IMG/VR virus record: IMGVR_UViG_3300027733_000097
Coordinates: 1 to 40,146 of that record
Direction: 5' to 3' (one strand)
Origin: a virus
DNA: 40,146 nt
The notes beneath the pieces were generated by a model. It had not been told where the DNA came from. It saw nothing but the letters and a program-made list of their open reading frames with translations, and searched no databases. Every line of letters starts with the position of its first letter. Within the stretch, counting starts at the first letter, position 1. Both the position numbers and the translations under genes were made by a program. Below, one piece after another: positions 8,167 through 18,100 of the stretch.

Positions 8167-8610
8167 ATGAAAATAGGCCAGACAGTTGAATGGTTAAAAG
8201 ATAATTTGTCTCCTTTGAAATCACCGCACACCGACCTTGTTATTGCATGGTTGACGTGCGGTGGTACTCTTTTAAAGGACAATTCGTACATTGACACAAT
8301 TGAGCAAACTCAAAACGGACCAAAGCGCACCGTCACTTGGTGTATTGATGGAGACGTTAAGGCTTTATTTGGCGATAACGAAATGGATTTTCGAGAATTT
8401 AAATCAAAATGGAATGACGCTGAGTGGTGCAAGAAAAACAACGACCATCCAATTGCGCATCATAGATTAAGCCGTGATAACACTGTTCAAATTCGCGATT
8501 GGCTAAAACAACAAAAGCCTGCCGCTTTAATTAGAAGAGGAAACCGCACTGCAATTATTCCTGCGGATTGCCCAGAAGCTCAGAAAAATAAGATTTTAGC
8601 AAACTTGTAA
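8167..8610 (+). CDS. hypothetical tail-region protein
   Basis: A 147-residue protein between the tube candidates and the chaperone genes. It has a hydrophobic N-terminal helix (PHTDLVIAWLTCGGTLLKD), a central part (RTVTWCIDGDVKALFGD), a charged segment (EFKSKWNDAEWCKKNN) and a basic end (PAALIRRGNRTAIIPADC). No signal peptide or membrane segment is convincing. No family recognised. It starts with TTTAGATTATGA, the same context as the glycosyltransferase gene at 25893. Confidence 0.55.
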   Translation: MKIGQTVEWLKDNLSPLKSPHTDLVIAWLTCGGTLLKDNSYIDTIEQTQNGPKRTVTWCIDGDVKALFGDNEMDFREFKSKWNDAEWCKKNNDHPIAHHRLSRDNTVQIRDWLKQQKPAALIRRGNRTAIIPADCPEAQKNKILANL

Positions 8611-8611
8611 T

Positions 8612-9001
8612 ATGGAAGATTATTTAGATGAACCAAAATTAATTGGAGGCGTCATGTTTCGAGCGTTTACAGCCGGAACTCGAAAGGCCTGTTTTCAAAT
8701 GAAGCTTTCAATTTTTACTGGCGTCAAAGATGACAATACAGTTTTAAATGAGGAAGAACTTGAAAATCAAGTAATTGCTTTTGCTTGGCTTCAATCTGCT
8801 CCGTTTCAAGATGTAAAAAAGGCATTAGCAACAAACACATGGAAGAATGCAGTGCTTGATTTTTCATTTAGCTTTCCAATCAGCTTAATCCCTCAGTTGA
8901 TGCTTGAGGTGAGCCGGATCCAGAAAGCAATTGAAGCGGTAGCTGTAGAGGTTGTTCCAAAGCCTAACGAAAAACCTGAAGAAAATGTGCCCCCAAACTA
9001 G
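8612..9001 (+). CDS. tail assembly chaperone, short form (gpG-like)
   Basis: A 129-residue, mostly helical protein just upstream of the tape measure region, the place of lambda gene G. It has AGTRKACFQMKLSIF, LENQVIAFAWLQSAPFQDVKKA and a hydrophobic stretch SFSFPISLIPQLMLEV; the end is proline-rich (PKPNEKPEENVPPN). Chaperones of this type coat the tape measure protein during tail assembly and are made in a short and a frameshifted long form. The last sense codons are CCC CCA AAC before TAG, which contain a slippery heptamer (see 8992-9041). The gene order and frameshift signal give this call most of its weight. Confidence 0.75.
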   Translation: MEDYLDEPKLIGGVMFRAFTAGTRKACFQMKLSIFTGVKDDNTVLNEEELENQVIAFAWLQSAPFQDVKKALATNTWKNAVLDFSFSFPISLIPQLMLEVSRIQKAIEAVAVEVVPKPNEKPEENVPPN

Positions 9002-9240
9002 TTGCGCCAGGTCAAACGGCACAATTTGTGTTTGGCCTGGCAAAAGAAACTGGTTGGTCTGAAGAGTACATTTTATGGGAACTTCCGTTTGTTCGAGCTA
9101 TGGAATATTACCATGCGGCATTAATTTCCGCAGGAAAATGGACAATTAAATACAAATCAGAATCAGAGAAAAAAGCAGATTTGGATAATTTACTTTCTGA
9201 AATTAGCCAAACGCCTTTTGACGATGAAGACGATTACTAG
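8612..9240 (+). CDS. tail assembly chaperone, frameshifted long form (gpGT-like)
   Basis: Predicted 209-residue fusion made by a -1 slip at 8992-8998. The first 129 residues are the short chaperone. Reading then continues CTA GTT GCG CCA from 8998 (LVAPGQTAQFVFGLAKE) to the TAG at 9238-9240. In lambda the equivalent G-T fusion uses the T part to recruit the tube protein while G binds the tape measure protein. The ratio of short to long form matters for assembly. The fusion is an inference from sequence; the slip rate is unknown. Segment coordinates would be 8612-8998 joined to 8998-9240. Confidence 0.75.
8992..9041 (+). promoter_or_regulatory. -1 programmed ribosomal frameshift signal
   Basis: The heptamer CCCAAAC lies at 8992-8998 in the X XXY YYZ phase (C CCA AAC), immediately before the TAG stop at 8999. 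After a 7-nt spacer a 12-bp stem can form between 9006-9017 (GCCAGGTCAAAC) and 9030-9041 (GTTTGGCCTGGC), with a single G-U pair and a 12-nt loop. A -1 shift enters a frame that is open to 9240. Heptamer, spacer and stem are the three parts of a classical signal. Confidence 0.82.
9028..9240 (+). CDS. T-like extension of the tail chaperone
   Basis: This frame encodes the C-terminal domain of the long chaperone (GLAKETGWSEEYILWELPF, VRAMEYYHAALISAGKW). The GW.E.yiLwe(l/i)pf..a..y.haal pattern is common in the second half of split tail chaperones, where it follows the frameshift. The GTG at 9028 could in theory start a 70-residue protein alone, but it lies within the right half of the upstream stem region and has no ribosome-binding site. 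The frame is open upstream to the slip site, so expression by frameshifting is the better explanation. Confidence 0.7.
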   Translation: MFGLAKETGWSEEYILWELPFVRAMEYYHAALISAGKWTIKYKSESEKKADLDNLLSEISQTPFDDEDDY

Positions 9241-10036
9241 AAGCGTAAGAACAGTCTCAGTTGCATCTTCCGGCTTTACTCCGCTTAGTTCATCTAGTGG
9301 AAAAAGTATGGACGCAACAAACGTCCGTCTTCAAAAGGAATTTGAAGACTCGCTAAAGCGTTTTTACAGCAACCTTGCCACCGCGTTAAAGGTCACAAAG
9401 CGAAAACTTAAAGACGAAGCAAAAACCCAATACAAGGGAGTTGCTAGAAATATTTTGGCGGTTACTCCTCCGATGAGATCTGATTTTGTTCAATGGGGTA
9501 AAACAAACAAAGGATCGGATCGTGTAGATTTTGCGACTGGTCGCCAGCGAGGAAGAAATAAAATTCTTTCAAACATGGCTGGAGTTTTAAAAGTGATTCG
9601 CGCAAACACTCTTGAATACAAAAAAGAACGCAGGGAACCACTGTCCTACTATCTTGCTGTTCGGCAAGAAAATCGCAGGCCTAAAAAACATCCAGAAAAA
9701 GCAAGAGTGGCTGTTTCAAGAAACCAGTGGAACATGATTAAAAAATTCCTGTTTGAAAGACAGGGATGGATTTTGTCTGGCTGGAAAGCAATGACCAAGC
9801 AGTTTAGTGTTGGGCTAAAAGATTGGGTTGAACGCAAAAATTTAACATCTACATGCAAAGTTATTGACACAGAAACTATGTACGGGTTTGAGGCAATAAA
9901 TGGGTCTAAAGCCGTAATGGACGCATCCATTCAAGCCAGAATTCGGTTTGGCCTTGATAAACAAAGCAAAGCAATGGAAAACTCTTTTAAAAATCGGACC
10001 GAGCGATTAATGAGAGAGGGAAAACTGACGTTATGA
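9224..10036 (+). CDS. basic tail-region protein, function unknown
   Basis: A 270-residue, strongly basic protein. I chose ATG 9224, which overlaps the chaperone extension by 17 nt; TTG 9218 or ATG 9308 are alternatives. Features: a serine-rich start, a helical part (LQKEFEDSLKRFYSNLATAL), a segment VARNILAVTPPM reminiscent of HK97-gp10/gpZ-like tail proteins, and a C-terminal helical region with SGWKAMTKQFSVGLKDWVERKN. Such minor tail proteins often appear before the terminator, so its place directly before the tape measure gene is unusual. The gpZ/gp10 link is tentative. The next gene overlaps its stop as ATGA. Confidence 0.5.
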   Translation: MKTITRSVRTVSVASSGFTPLSSSSGKSMDATNVRLQKEFEDSLKRFYSNLATALKVTKRKLKDEAKTQYKGVARNILAVTPPMRSDFVQWGKTNKGSDRVDFATGRQRGRNKILSNMAGVLKVIRANTLEYKKERREPLSYYLAVRQENRRPKKHPEKARVAVSRNQWNMIKKFLFERQGWILSGWKAMTKQFSVGLKDWVERKNLTSTCKVIDTETMYGFEAINGSKAVMDASIQARIRFGLDKQSKAMENSFKNRTERLMREGKLTL

Positions 10037-11613
10037 TCGTTGCCGCTTTAGGACTTGATGTTTCCGCTTTTGCCTCTGGCGCAACCAGGGCTGCCTCTAT
10101 GGCCGGTGGACTCGGTTCTGTTGGGTCTACTTTAGCAAAGGCGTACTCTATTGCTGGTCAAGCGATAGGTTATGCAATGAATGGTGCCGCCGCAGCCATT
10201 GCTGGGGTGGCAGCAACTGCAATTGGCCTTAAAGCCGCCTTAAACGAAGGGAGGGAACTCACTGGCCTTGCAATGGAAACAGGGGTCGCCATTGACCGCC
10301 TGGTGATCCTGCGGGGAGTTTTTGAATCAGTCGGCCTAGGAGCAGAGGAGGCTTCTAATGGCATCAGCCATATGCAGCGAGCGATTGTCGATACTGCTTC
10401 CGGCAGCGGCAACGCTATTCGAGCTTTTGGACTCTTGAAACTTTCCGCTCAAAACCTTGCAACGATGACTGCTGACCAGCAGTTGCTGGTCATCGGTGAA
10501 GCAATAAGTAAAGTCGGAAACGCAGCACTTAAAAGCGAACTTGCGTTTGAAATTTTTGGAAAAGGAGGCAGAAGGCTTTTGCCGTTTCTTACCAAAGGTG
10601 GCTTTCAAAATATTGAAACTGTTTTAGGCGAACAAGCAAGGGCACTCCAAAAAAACGCCGGAGTTTTTGATGCGGCAGCAGGAATGCTTTCGCTTACTAA
10701 AATTAAGCTAGGCGGATTTTTTGTTGGAATGGCAGATTCGCTAGTAAGCGTATTGATGCCGGTAATTGAAAAACTAACTTCAATTAATTTTTTAAAGTGG
10801 GGCCAGGACATTGGGTTAGTTTTTGGCTCATTTATTGAAAGCATTGCATCTGGCGAAACTTCAAAGCTGGTCACGCTTGCATTTAGCATTGGAATGCAAG
10901 CTGCTCTTGATGGTTTTTTAATAGCTTTAAGCGTTGGAATTGAAAATATTTTTACAGCGGCTGCAAGTTTATTAGCTTACGGAATTAAATTAGCAGTTCT
11001 TGCAATAGCTCAAGCATTTACGACGTTAATAACTTCCGTAATTGATGCTGTCATTAATACATTAATGGAGCGCATTAATTCAGTGATGTCATTTTTTGGA
11101 AAAGGAGAAAAAGACAGAAAACCATCAACGCCAGCAACAGATGCAGCAGATGATTTTTTTAAAGGACAACGCGATTATCATAAAAAAACCGTTTCCGAAA
11201 GCCTTTCAAAAAACGCAAAAGATTTAGGGCAAAGAGTAAGCGGCGGAATATCTGAAAGCGTTTCTGGAATTTCAAATTCTCCAGAAAACAAAGCCTTGCA
11301 AGAAGAGCTGCAAAAACAAAGAGAAAAAGCCGCAAAAGACAGGGTTGGCATTGATCAAAAATATCCTTCTTTTACTCCTGGAGGGCCTGCTCCATTAATG
11401 GTTGCGCCAAAAACGGAAATGATATCTTCTTCGCTTGCAAAAATTGGCGGCGGTGGCGGTTTTGCGTATGCCGAAAGAAATAACACGCAGCAGTTGATAC
11501 AGGCGCAATCCGACAACACAAGGGCATTAAATGATCTTACAAACGCTGTAAAAGCAATGCCTACACGAAGCTCAGTAATGCAAAGATCTGCGGAACCAAC
11601 CTGGACAGATTAA
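10033..11613 (+). CDS. tape measure protein (short)
   Basis: This 526-residue protein sets tail length and is probably ejected ahead of DNA. It has alanine-rich hydrophobic segments near the N-terminus (IAGQAIGYAMNGAAAAIAGV), long helical parts, and the signature-like ELAFEIFGKGGRRLLPFL, which recurs in many tape measure proteins. Further hydrophobic stretches appear around residues 280-350. The C-terminal third is polar and coiled (NKALQEELQKQREKAAKDR). By the usual rule of about 0.15 nm per residue the tail would be near 80 nm, short for a siphovirus. Start overlaps the previous stop (ATGA). Confidence 0.82.
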   Translation: MIVAALGLDVSAFASGATRAASMAGGLGSVGSTLAKAYSIAGQAIGYAMNGAAAAIAGVAATAIGLKAALNEGRELTGLAMETGVAIDRLVILRGVFESVGLGAEEASNGISHMQRAIVDTASGSGNAIRAFGLLKLSAQNLATMTADQQLLVIGEAISKVGNAALKSELAFEIFGKGGRRLLPFLTKGGFQNIETVLGEQARALQKNAGVFDAAAGMLSLTKIKLGGFFVGMADSLVSVLMPVIEKLTSINFLKWGQDIGLVFGSFIESIASGETSKLVTLAFSIGMQAALDGFLIALSVGIENIFTAAASLLAYGIKLAVLAIAQAFTTLITSVIDAVINTLMERINSVMSFFGKGEKDRKPSTPATDAADDFFKGQRDYHKKTVSESLSKNAKDLGQRVSGGISESVSGISNSPENKALQEELQKQREKAAKDRVGIDQKYPSFTPGGPAPLMVAPKTEMISSSLAKIGGGGGFAYAERNNTQQLIQAQSDNTRALNDLTNAVKAMPTRSSVMQRSAEPTWTD

Positions 11614-11614
11614 T

Positions 11615-12313
11615 ATGGGGTACTGTAATCCAAGAGAAGAAATTGAAAGAAACTTCTGCAAAACAAAAGTTGTAAAACGTGTTTGGCAAGATTTTTTAAG
11701 AGAAGGCGGCCCAGCGGATCCTCCTGAAAACAATCCAGATGGAAGAATTTCAAGAAAAACAGAAATTGCGGACGGAGTTGTAACTGTTACTGATGAGGTA
11801 ATTGAGGAAGGCGGAGAACCTCATTACTCTTGCGAGGTATCAATGGGCAGTGAGCCAATTGAAAGTCACTTTCGTTACTCGAGCGCATTTAATCAAGAAT
11901 GGCAGCAAGCAGAGTTGATTAAATGGAAAACTTGGAAATCAAATCCAAACGATCCAAGCCTTGCAAGCACAACAACTAACGATGCTTATTGGACGCCTTT
12001 TAAGTCTACAAGCTGGGCAGTTGTTGAATGGGGTGAGTTTTTCACTAAAGGAATAACTGATTATTTAGAGCCAAAAGTAACCTTGAAGTTCACTAAATTT
12101 GAAAAAACGCCACCTGAAATTTCTAATATTGGCTTAATTGGAAATCCTGGTTCTATTTTTGAAGTAGGAACAAAAACATGGCTGTTTATTGGAGCTAACG
12201 GGCAGCAAGAAACGGTGCCGGCAGAAGGAATTGAAGGTTGGTGGAAAAATACTTACGAATATCTTTTGTCTGGCAGAAACGGCTGGAATGTAAAATTGTA
12301 CGGATCGGAATAA
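11615..12313 (+). CDS. hypothetical tail protein
   Basis: A 232-residue protein following the tape measure gene by one base. It starts MGYCNPREEIERNFCKTK, has a beta-rich middle (KTEIADGVVTVTDEVIEEGG) and many aromatic residues (WQQAELIKWKTW, WWKNTYEYLLSGRNGW). The order of genes suggests a distal tail or baseplate component. No family recognised and no signal peptide seen. The next gene begins directly after its stop. Confidence 0.55.
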   Translation: MGYCNPREEIERNFCKTKVVKRVWQDFLREGGPADPPENNPDGRISRKTEIADGVVTVTDEVIEEGGEPHYSCEVSMGSEPIESHFRYSSAFNQEWQQAELIKWKTWKSNPNDPSLASTTTNDAYWTPFKSTSWAVVEWGEFFTKGITDYLEPKVTLKFTKFEKTPPEISNIGLIGNPGSIFEVGTKTWLFIGANGQQETVPAEGIEGWWKNTYEYLLSGRNGWNVKLYGSE

Positions 12314-13048
12314 ATGGATTACCCAACGCCAAAGCGAGGAGATGCGTTATCCATTCGCGACTGGAACAAAATGCTGGCGCAAATGCGTTCCAACACGCTT
12401 TGCCCAGGCCCAGGGTACACGCTTTCTAAAACTACTGGCGGAACCGTCATAAGACTTGCTCAACAGGCCTCAAGCGGCGGGAGCGCGGTTGCCGCAAAAA
12501 CAATCCATCCATTTAAGGTTGTTGCCGGTTACGATTTCAATGGCGGTAAAACGCTTCGCGTTGCAGGCCAATCGTATCTGCAAAACATTGAGTCCGGCGT
12601 AAGGATTCCAATTCAAGACCTCGGAGCCGTCATTGGCGGGCCTAACGACAACAAAGATGACCAAGGGCAGTTTTCGATTCCTCCGGTCGGGCACATGATT
12701 TGGCTGACTGTTGAAGTTTACAACCTTGTTGTGGTGAGCGCCTACATCGAACACGGAATGCCAGGCACTGCAAATGTGTGGAAAAACTTTCCATCTCCGA
12801 TTGAAGCTTCTGAGGATGACATTCCTGAGTGCCGGTATTCTCGCATTGCAATCGCTGAAATTCACGGCGAAGGCGAAGATGTTGATGGCGATGTTTACAC
12901 TATCGGGACAGGAGAAAATGCACAAATCAGAATTGTGCGGCAGCTTGTAAATACGCACCTTGGTGTTAAGCTGGGCGTCATTAATTACATTGTCAGCCCG
13001 ATCATAATGCCATGGTCGGCTCCTGGGCGCGTTACTTGGACTCCATAA
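12314..13048 (+). CDS. hypothetical tail/baseplate protein
   Basis: A 244-residue protein with a short helical N-terminus (SIRDWNKMLAQMRSNTL) followed by glycine-rich linkers and beta strands: GGKTLRVAGQSYLQNI, GHMIWLTVEVYNLVVVSAYIEH, CRYSRIAIAEIHGEGEDVDG and AQIRIVRQLVNTHLGVKLG. The N-terminal 'M..P..G....A..WN.m' layout is common in phage tail proteins that precede fibre genes. No firm family. It starts at the base after the previous stop and ends one base before the next start, as part of the late operon. Confidence 0.55.
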   Translation: MDYPTPKRGDALSIRDWNKMLAQMRSNTLCPGPGYTLSKTTGGTVIRLAQQASSGGSAVAAKTIHPFKVVAGYDFNGGKTLRVAGQSYLQNIESGVRIPIQDLGAVIGGPNDNKDDQGQFSIPPVGHMIWLTVEVYNLVVVSAYIEHGMPGTANVWKNFPSPIEASEDDIPECRYSRIAIAEIHGEGEDVDGDVYTIGTGENAQIRIVRQLVNTHLGVKLGVINYIVSPIIMPWSAPGRVTWTP

Positions 13049-13049
13049 T

Positions 13050-14801
13050 ATGCCGGATCCAGCTCCAGCTTTTGTCACGCAACAGCTTCGCTGCGGAGCC
13101 TATTGGGACGCCGTTCCTCCGTTTTACGCTGTAAACGGATTGCCGCCAATTCCTCAATCAAATTACGACGCTCACACTGGGCCAAATTACTATCCACTTA
13201 GTTTTCAAAAAGACCAAGACCCTATAAAGTATAAGGCTTTAGTTCCAGTAGTATTACCAAAATCTTTAGCTCTAAAATTTTTATGGCAAGTCAGAAGTGT
13301 TGTACTTAAATTTAAATTTGAAAATAATGAAATTGAATCAGGCGGATTTAAATTAACTTTTCCGTTAGATTCAAGCAATCAAGATTTTGAAAGAATCGGA
13401 TCAAGTTCTTCAATTGCTTTAAAAAGCGATCTTTTTAACACTTTAAACACAAGCGAAAAATGGGCAACAAGAGATTTAAAAATACCTCAAGGCTCTGTTT
13501 CAATTTTACAAACTCCATATCCAAATAACAGAAGTGAAGCCAAAGATATTACGCGCCAAAAAACCGGACTAGTATTATATTTTAATTCATCAGATTACGC
13601 AAATTACGAAAATGAAAAAACAAAAATAATAGAAGCAATAGATCAACAAGCCGCAATAGAAATAACAAGGTTAGATTTAATAAAATCTTATTCTGATGCT
13701 TCTAATTATAAAATTTTATCAGATGAAATAAACCGTCAAAAAAACGAGTTTCAAGCAGGTATTCAAAAATTAAAGCAAAACTATCAAGAAAAAGTTGACG
13801 AAATAATTATTAAAAGGCAATCTGAAGAGGAGCCAATTGTAATTGAAATTTTAAATATTTTTTATGGAAAATTGCTTGAATCATTAAAAGCGTCAGCAAT
13901 ACAAGCAACAAAAGAAGAAGCCGCATTACAATGGTTTGAGTTTAATAAAGGATTTGAAAATAATATTGATTTTTGGTCAATGCAGCAATATTTAACAAGC
14001 AGGCCATTATCAATGCACAATCCTCCGCACATAAATGGATTATTTGGTGGCATTTTTAAATCTACAGATAACAATCCAGAAAATTGCACAGTTTCATTAC
14101 GGTTCCCTGGTGAATTTTTTACAGACCCAAGATCTGATAAGTTTTATTTAACTAAGTTTATTAACTACGAGGTAGATTCTTATTCTAAAACAAATTATGG
14201 AGATCCAAATGCGGAGCCTGTTGTAGAAATAACAAAATACGAAACATCTACTCGCACTGGGTATATAATACCGTTTTCATTATCATCAATTAGTGGAATA
14301 CCGGAGTACGCTGGCGCTTTTAAATTTTTTCATCAAGAAATATTAGGAAATTTTTCATCCGGCAGTGTTTACACTGATGAACTTGGTGATATTACTATCT
14401 TTAAAAACTACAAACAGTTAATAAATCCTTACAATGAATCTCAAATTTCTCAAAAGCCGCAATTTCCAACTTCAGATCCTGAAATATTAAGTAAAATAGA
14501 AACACTTGACGAAGAGCAAAGATCAGCTCTTTTTTCAGGCCCATATTTTAGCGAGCAAAGCTGGGAAGCAATAGCGCAAGAACTTGAATTAGCTGCAGAT
14601 AAATTTTCTCAATTAAAAGAAATTTCAGAAACTGAGCAAAAAGGAAAAATTGAATTTAGGGACAAGTCTGGAAATCTACTTCACGAAGTTCCTGCTTACG
14701 GTAAAAAATTGCTTCCTGTTAAAAATTACGTTTTAACAATACAGATTCACGAGTTAAATACAGATCCAATCACAGAAACTCCCGCAGAAGAACCAGTATA
14801 A
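13050..14801 (+). CDS. large tail protein with coiled-coil insert, unknown
   Basis: A 583-residue protein. Residues 1-60 are proline and aromatic rich (YWDAVPPFYAVNGLPPIPQS). A charged helical insert lies around residues 190-270 (INRQKNEFQAGIQKLKQNYQ, EKVDEIIIKRQSEE), and beta-rich parts lie on both sides (RTGYIIPFSLSSISG, KNYVLTIQIHELN). Probably a structural component near the tail tip, judged only by position. The DNA is markedly AT-rich (many ATA, AAA, TTA codons) compared with the head genes and the gene just upstream, so its recent history may differ. Confidence 0.55.
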   Translation: MPDPAPAFVTQQLRCGAYWDAVPPFYAVNGLPPIPQSNYDAHTGPNYYPLSFQKDQDPIKYKALVPVVLPKSLALKFLWQVRSVVLKFKFENNEIESGGFKLTFPLDSSNQDFERIGSSSSIALKSDLFNTLNTSEKWATRDLKIPQGSVSILQTPYPNNRSEAKDITRQKTGLVLYFNSSDYANYENEKTKIIEAIDQQAAIEITRLDLIKSYSDASNYKILSDEINRQKNEFQAGIQKLKQNYQEKVDEIIIKRQSEEEPIVIEILNIFYGKLLESLKASAIQATKEEAALQWFEFNKGFENNIDFWSMQQYLTSRPLSMHNPPHINGLFGGIFKSTDNNPENCTVSLRFPGEFFTDPRSDKFYLTKFINYEVDSYSKTNYGDPNAEPVVEITKYETSTRTGYIIPFSLSSISGIPEYAGAFKFFHQEILGNFSSGSVYTDELGDITIFKNYKQLINPYNESQISQKPQFPTSDPEILSKIETLDEEQRSALFSGPYFSEQSWEAIAQELELAADKFSQLKEISETEQKGKIEFRDKSGNLLHEVPAYGKKLLPVKNYVLTIQIHELNTDPITETPAEEPV

Positions 14802-14818
14802 TTTACGCAAACAATTTT

Positions 14819-15151
14819 ATGGCCGCTGAAATTTACAATTTTGCAATCGAAGAAGGAGCAGATATTGCCTACGGAATTCGTCTAAAAGAAAATAAAATTC
14901 CTCAGAACTTAAGCGAGTGGACGTTTAAGGCTCAACTTCGAGCATTGAATGACACCGTAATTTTTGACTTTGACGTTGAAGTAAGCCAGAATGATCCGTA
15001 TGTGTTGCGGATCGGCAAAAGCGGATCAGTTACTGATGCGTTAATTGCTGGCGTTGCAAAGCATGATTTGCTAGGAATAGCACCAGACGGCAGGCGATTT
15101 CGTCTGCTTGAAGGACAAGTTACAATTTCATCTTCCGTTACTGAGCTATGA
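14819..15151 (+). CDS. small fibre-associated protein, BppU-N-like
   Basis: A 110-residue protein with the pattern 'f.ieeGad..y.irlken..p.[12 protein letters not shown]', then [20 protein letters not shown] and [19 protein letters not shown]. This all-beta layout is common in small phage proteins encoded directly upstream of collagen-like or fibre genes, and resembles the immunoglobulin-like N-terminal domain of BppU baseplate proteins. It may link fibre and baseplate. The start context AAACAATTTTATG is shared with the gene at 40061. Its stop overlaps the next start (ATGA). Confidence 0.55.
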   Translation: MAAEIYNFAIEEGADIAYGIRLKENKIPQNLSEWTFKAQLRALNDTVIFDFDVEVSQNDPYVLRIGKSGSVTDALIAGVAKHDLLGIAPDGRRFRLLEGQVTISSSVTEL

Positions 15152-18100
15152 GCGATTGCGGCTGCGACAGTGATATTATTTCAATTGAGATCCTGTCAGG
15201 GGCACCTGGAGCATATGGTGGCCCTGCCGGCCCTATGGGTCCCGCAGGCGCGACTGGCGCAACCGGCGCAGGCGCAACCGGCGCAACCGGAACAAAAGGC
15301 GCAACCGGGTCAACGGGCGCAACTGGACCCATTGGCGCAACTGGATCAGGCGCAACGGGAGCCACCGGCATTGGATCGAGCGGTGCTACCGGTGCCACAG
15401 GACCTGCAGGCGCAACTGGATCCGGCGCGACTGGCGCAACAGGCCAAAAAGGTGATATTGGAATTAGCGGCGAAGACGGCGCAACAGGTCCAACAGGCCC
15501 CTCGGGCGCAACTGGGCCTGTTGGAGCAACTGGGGTAGGAGCAACCGGATTACAAGGTTTAACCGGCGCAACAGGACCTAGCGGAGCCCAAGGCGTCAAA
15601 GGAAACAGTGGCGATACTGGGTTGACTGGATCAACTGGCCCTACTGGCATTCAAGGCTCGACTGGCCCATCTGGGCTGCAAGGCTCGACTGGCGCAACTG
15701 GCATCGGTGCTACTGGCGCAACCGGACCAAAAGGAGACACGGGTTTTGAAGGCCCATCTGGGCCACAAGGCCTGATCGGCCCTACTGGATCTACTGGGGT
15801 TTCTGGCGCGACTGGCCCGTCTGGATTTGGCGCAACAGGAGCAACTGGTTTGCAAGGCTCGACTGGTTTAGTTGGGGCAACAGGACCTGGGAACGGTCCT
15901 TCGGGACCTACTGGTCCAACTGGAGCAACTGGAGCAACTGGACCGCAGGGCATTCAAGGCATTCAAGGAATAATTGGAATTTCTGGCGCAACCGGCTCTA
16001 CAGGAGTTTCAGGCGCAACTGGTCCAACGGGATTAACTGGAGCGACTGGACTTGGCGCAACTGGAGCAAGTGGCGCAACCGGTGCAACCGGACCTTCCGG
16101 CGCCGCTGGCTCGACTGGTGCCAGCGGACCGTCTGGGTTAATTGGACCAACCGGATTGACTGGTCCATCTGGCGCGACAGGACCTTCAGGTGCGCAAGGT
16201 GCTAGTGGGCCTTCTGGCTCGACTGGGTCTAGCGGTATTCAAGGCTCAACTGGTCAAAGTGGTTCATCTGGCGCAACGGGACCGCGAGGCTCTACCGGCG
16301 TTTCTGGCGCGACTGGACCGTCTGGACTTGGCGCAACAGGAGCGACTGGTTTGCAAGGCTCGACTGGTTTAGTTGGGGCAACAGGACCTGGGAATGGCCC
16401 CACAGGCCCCACAGGCGCGACTGGCGCAAATGGACCTACAGGCGCAACCGGATCAACGGGCGCAACCGGTGCAACGGGATTTGGCGCAACTGGCGCAACT
16501 GGCGCAACTGGACCTGCAGGCGCAACCGGATCTGGAGCAACAGGCGCAACCGGATTTGGCGCGACCGGTGCAACGGGACCCATAGGGTTAACTGGACCTG
16601 CAGGAGGCCCGACTGGAGCAACAGGCGCAACTGGGTCTTCTGGAATAAATGGAATTTCCGGCGCAACTGGCGCAACCGGTCCAGCAGGTGCGACCGGCAG
16701 CGGCGCAACCGGTGCAAGTGGAGTTACTGGCGCAACTGGACCCGCTGGTGGTCCTACCGGAGCAACAGGCGCAACGGGGCCTTCTGGAATAAATGGAATT
16801 TCCGGCGCAACTGGCCCTGCAGGTGCTACCGGACCAGCAGGTGCAACCGGATCTGGAGCAACAGGCGCAACGGGGCCAATTGGCGCAACTGGATCAGGCG
16901 CAACGGGAGCTACTGGAATAGTTAGTTTAACTCAAGGCGCGTCCATAAAAACTAGTTTTATTGGAAATGGCGCTGATTTTGTATTTCAAGCTGTTCAAGG
17001 CGCATATACTTCAAATGCAGATGGTTATCTTGTAACAGTCGATGGTGTTGTGCAATCTTCACCAGCAGATTACAGTGTTGGAACTCCAGTAAATGGTCAA
17101 GTTAATATTACATTTACAACAATTCCAGCCAATCAATCAATTATTGATGTTCGGACTATCGTTGGGCAACAAGGAGAAACCGGTGCAACGGGACCAAGTG
17201 GGTTAGCAGGACCTGCAGGCGGGCCATCTGGCGCGACAGGTGCAACTGGTGCAACGGGATTTGGCGCAACTGGCGCGACTGGCGCAGCGGGTCCAAGTGG
17301 CGCGACGGGACCTACCGGAGCAATCGGCCTTGCTGGCGCAACTGGATTTGGCGCGACCGGTGCAACTGGACCAAGAGGAGCCACCGGAAGCGCCAACCAG
17401 GCACTGTCTGTTAGCCAGACGTTTTACGGCACTGGAATTACAACTGCATTTGGTCCCATTACAATGGGGACAGTTGCAAGCCGAGCTGGATATTTTGTAA
17501 CTGTTGATGGAGTAATGCAGCATCCTTTAGATACAGTTTACTCAACGCCATATGTTACTAACCCGCAAACTTTAGTAAATGAAATTTATGTAATTTTTGT
17601 TGAACCTCCGCCGCTGGGTATGGAGATTATAGTGCGAGTTTTAATGGGTGATGCTGGGGCTACAGGATCCATTGGACCAACTGGAATACAAGGCGCAACG
17701 GGGCCAAGTGGACTTCAAGGAGCTACAGGACCAATCGGAATTAGTGGAATAACCGGTGCAACTGGCGTTAAAGGATCCACTGGTTCAACCGGCCCGAGTG
17801 GCACTCAGGGAGACACAGGGGCAACAGGATCAACTGGACCCGCTGGATCAATAGCAAGTTTTTCGTTATTAAAAGAAAAGGTCACACAAGACAACACGGC
17901 AGCAAATGGAGTTATTGATTTTAACATTTCAGCTCAACAGATAATATACAAAACTTCACCTGCCGCCGGAAATTTTTCAATTAATCTAATAGATCAAAAT
18001 AACACTCCATTAGTGTTAAATAACGGAGATTGCTTTACGATTACACTGTTAAACACAAACGGAAATGATCCGTATTTATGCACAAAAATTTCAGCGTTAA

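Noticed and set aside
15138-17523. Long proline/valine-rich frames on the minus strand (for example 15138-15650, 16254-16583)
   Set aside because: They are the mirror of Gly-X-Y repeats in the collagen gene (GAT/GPT read backwards), with no independent start context or family.
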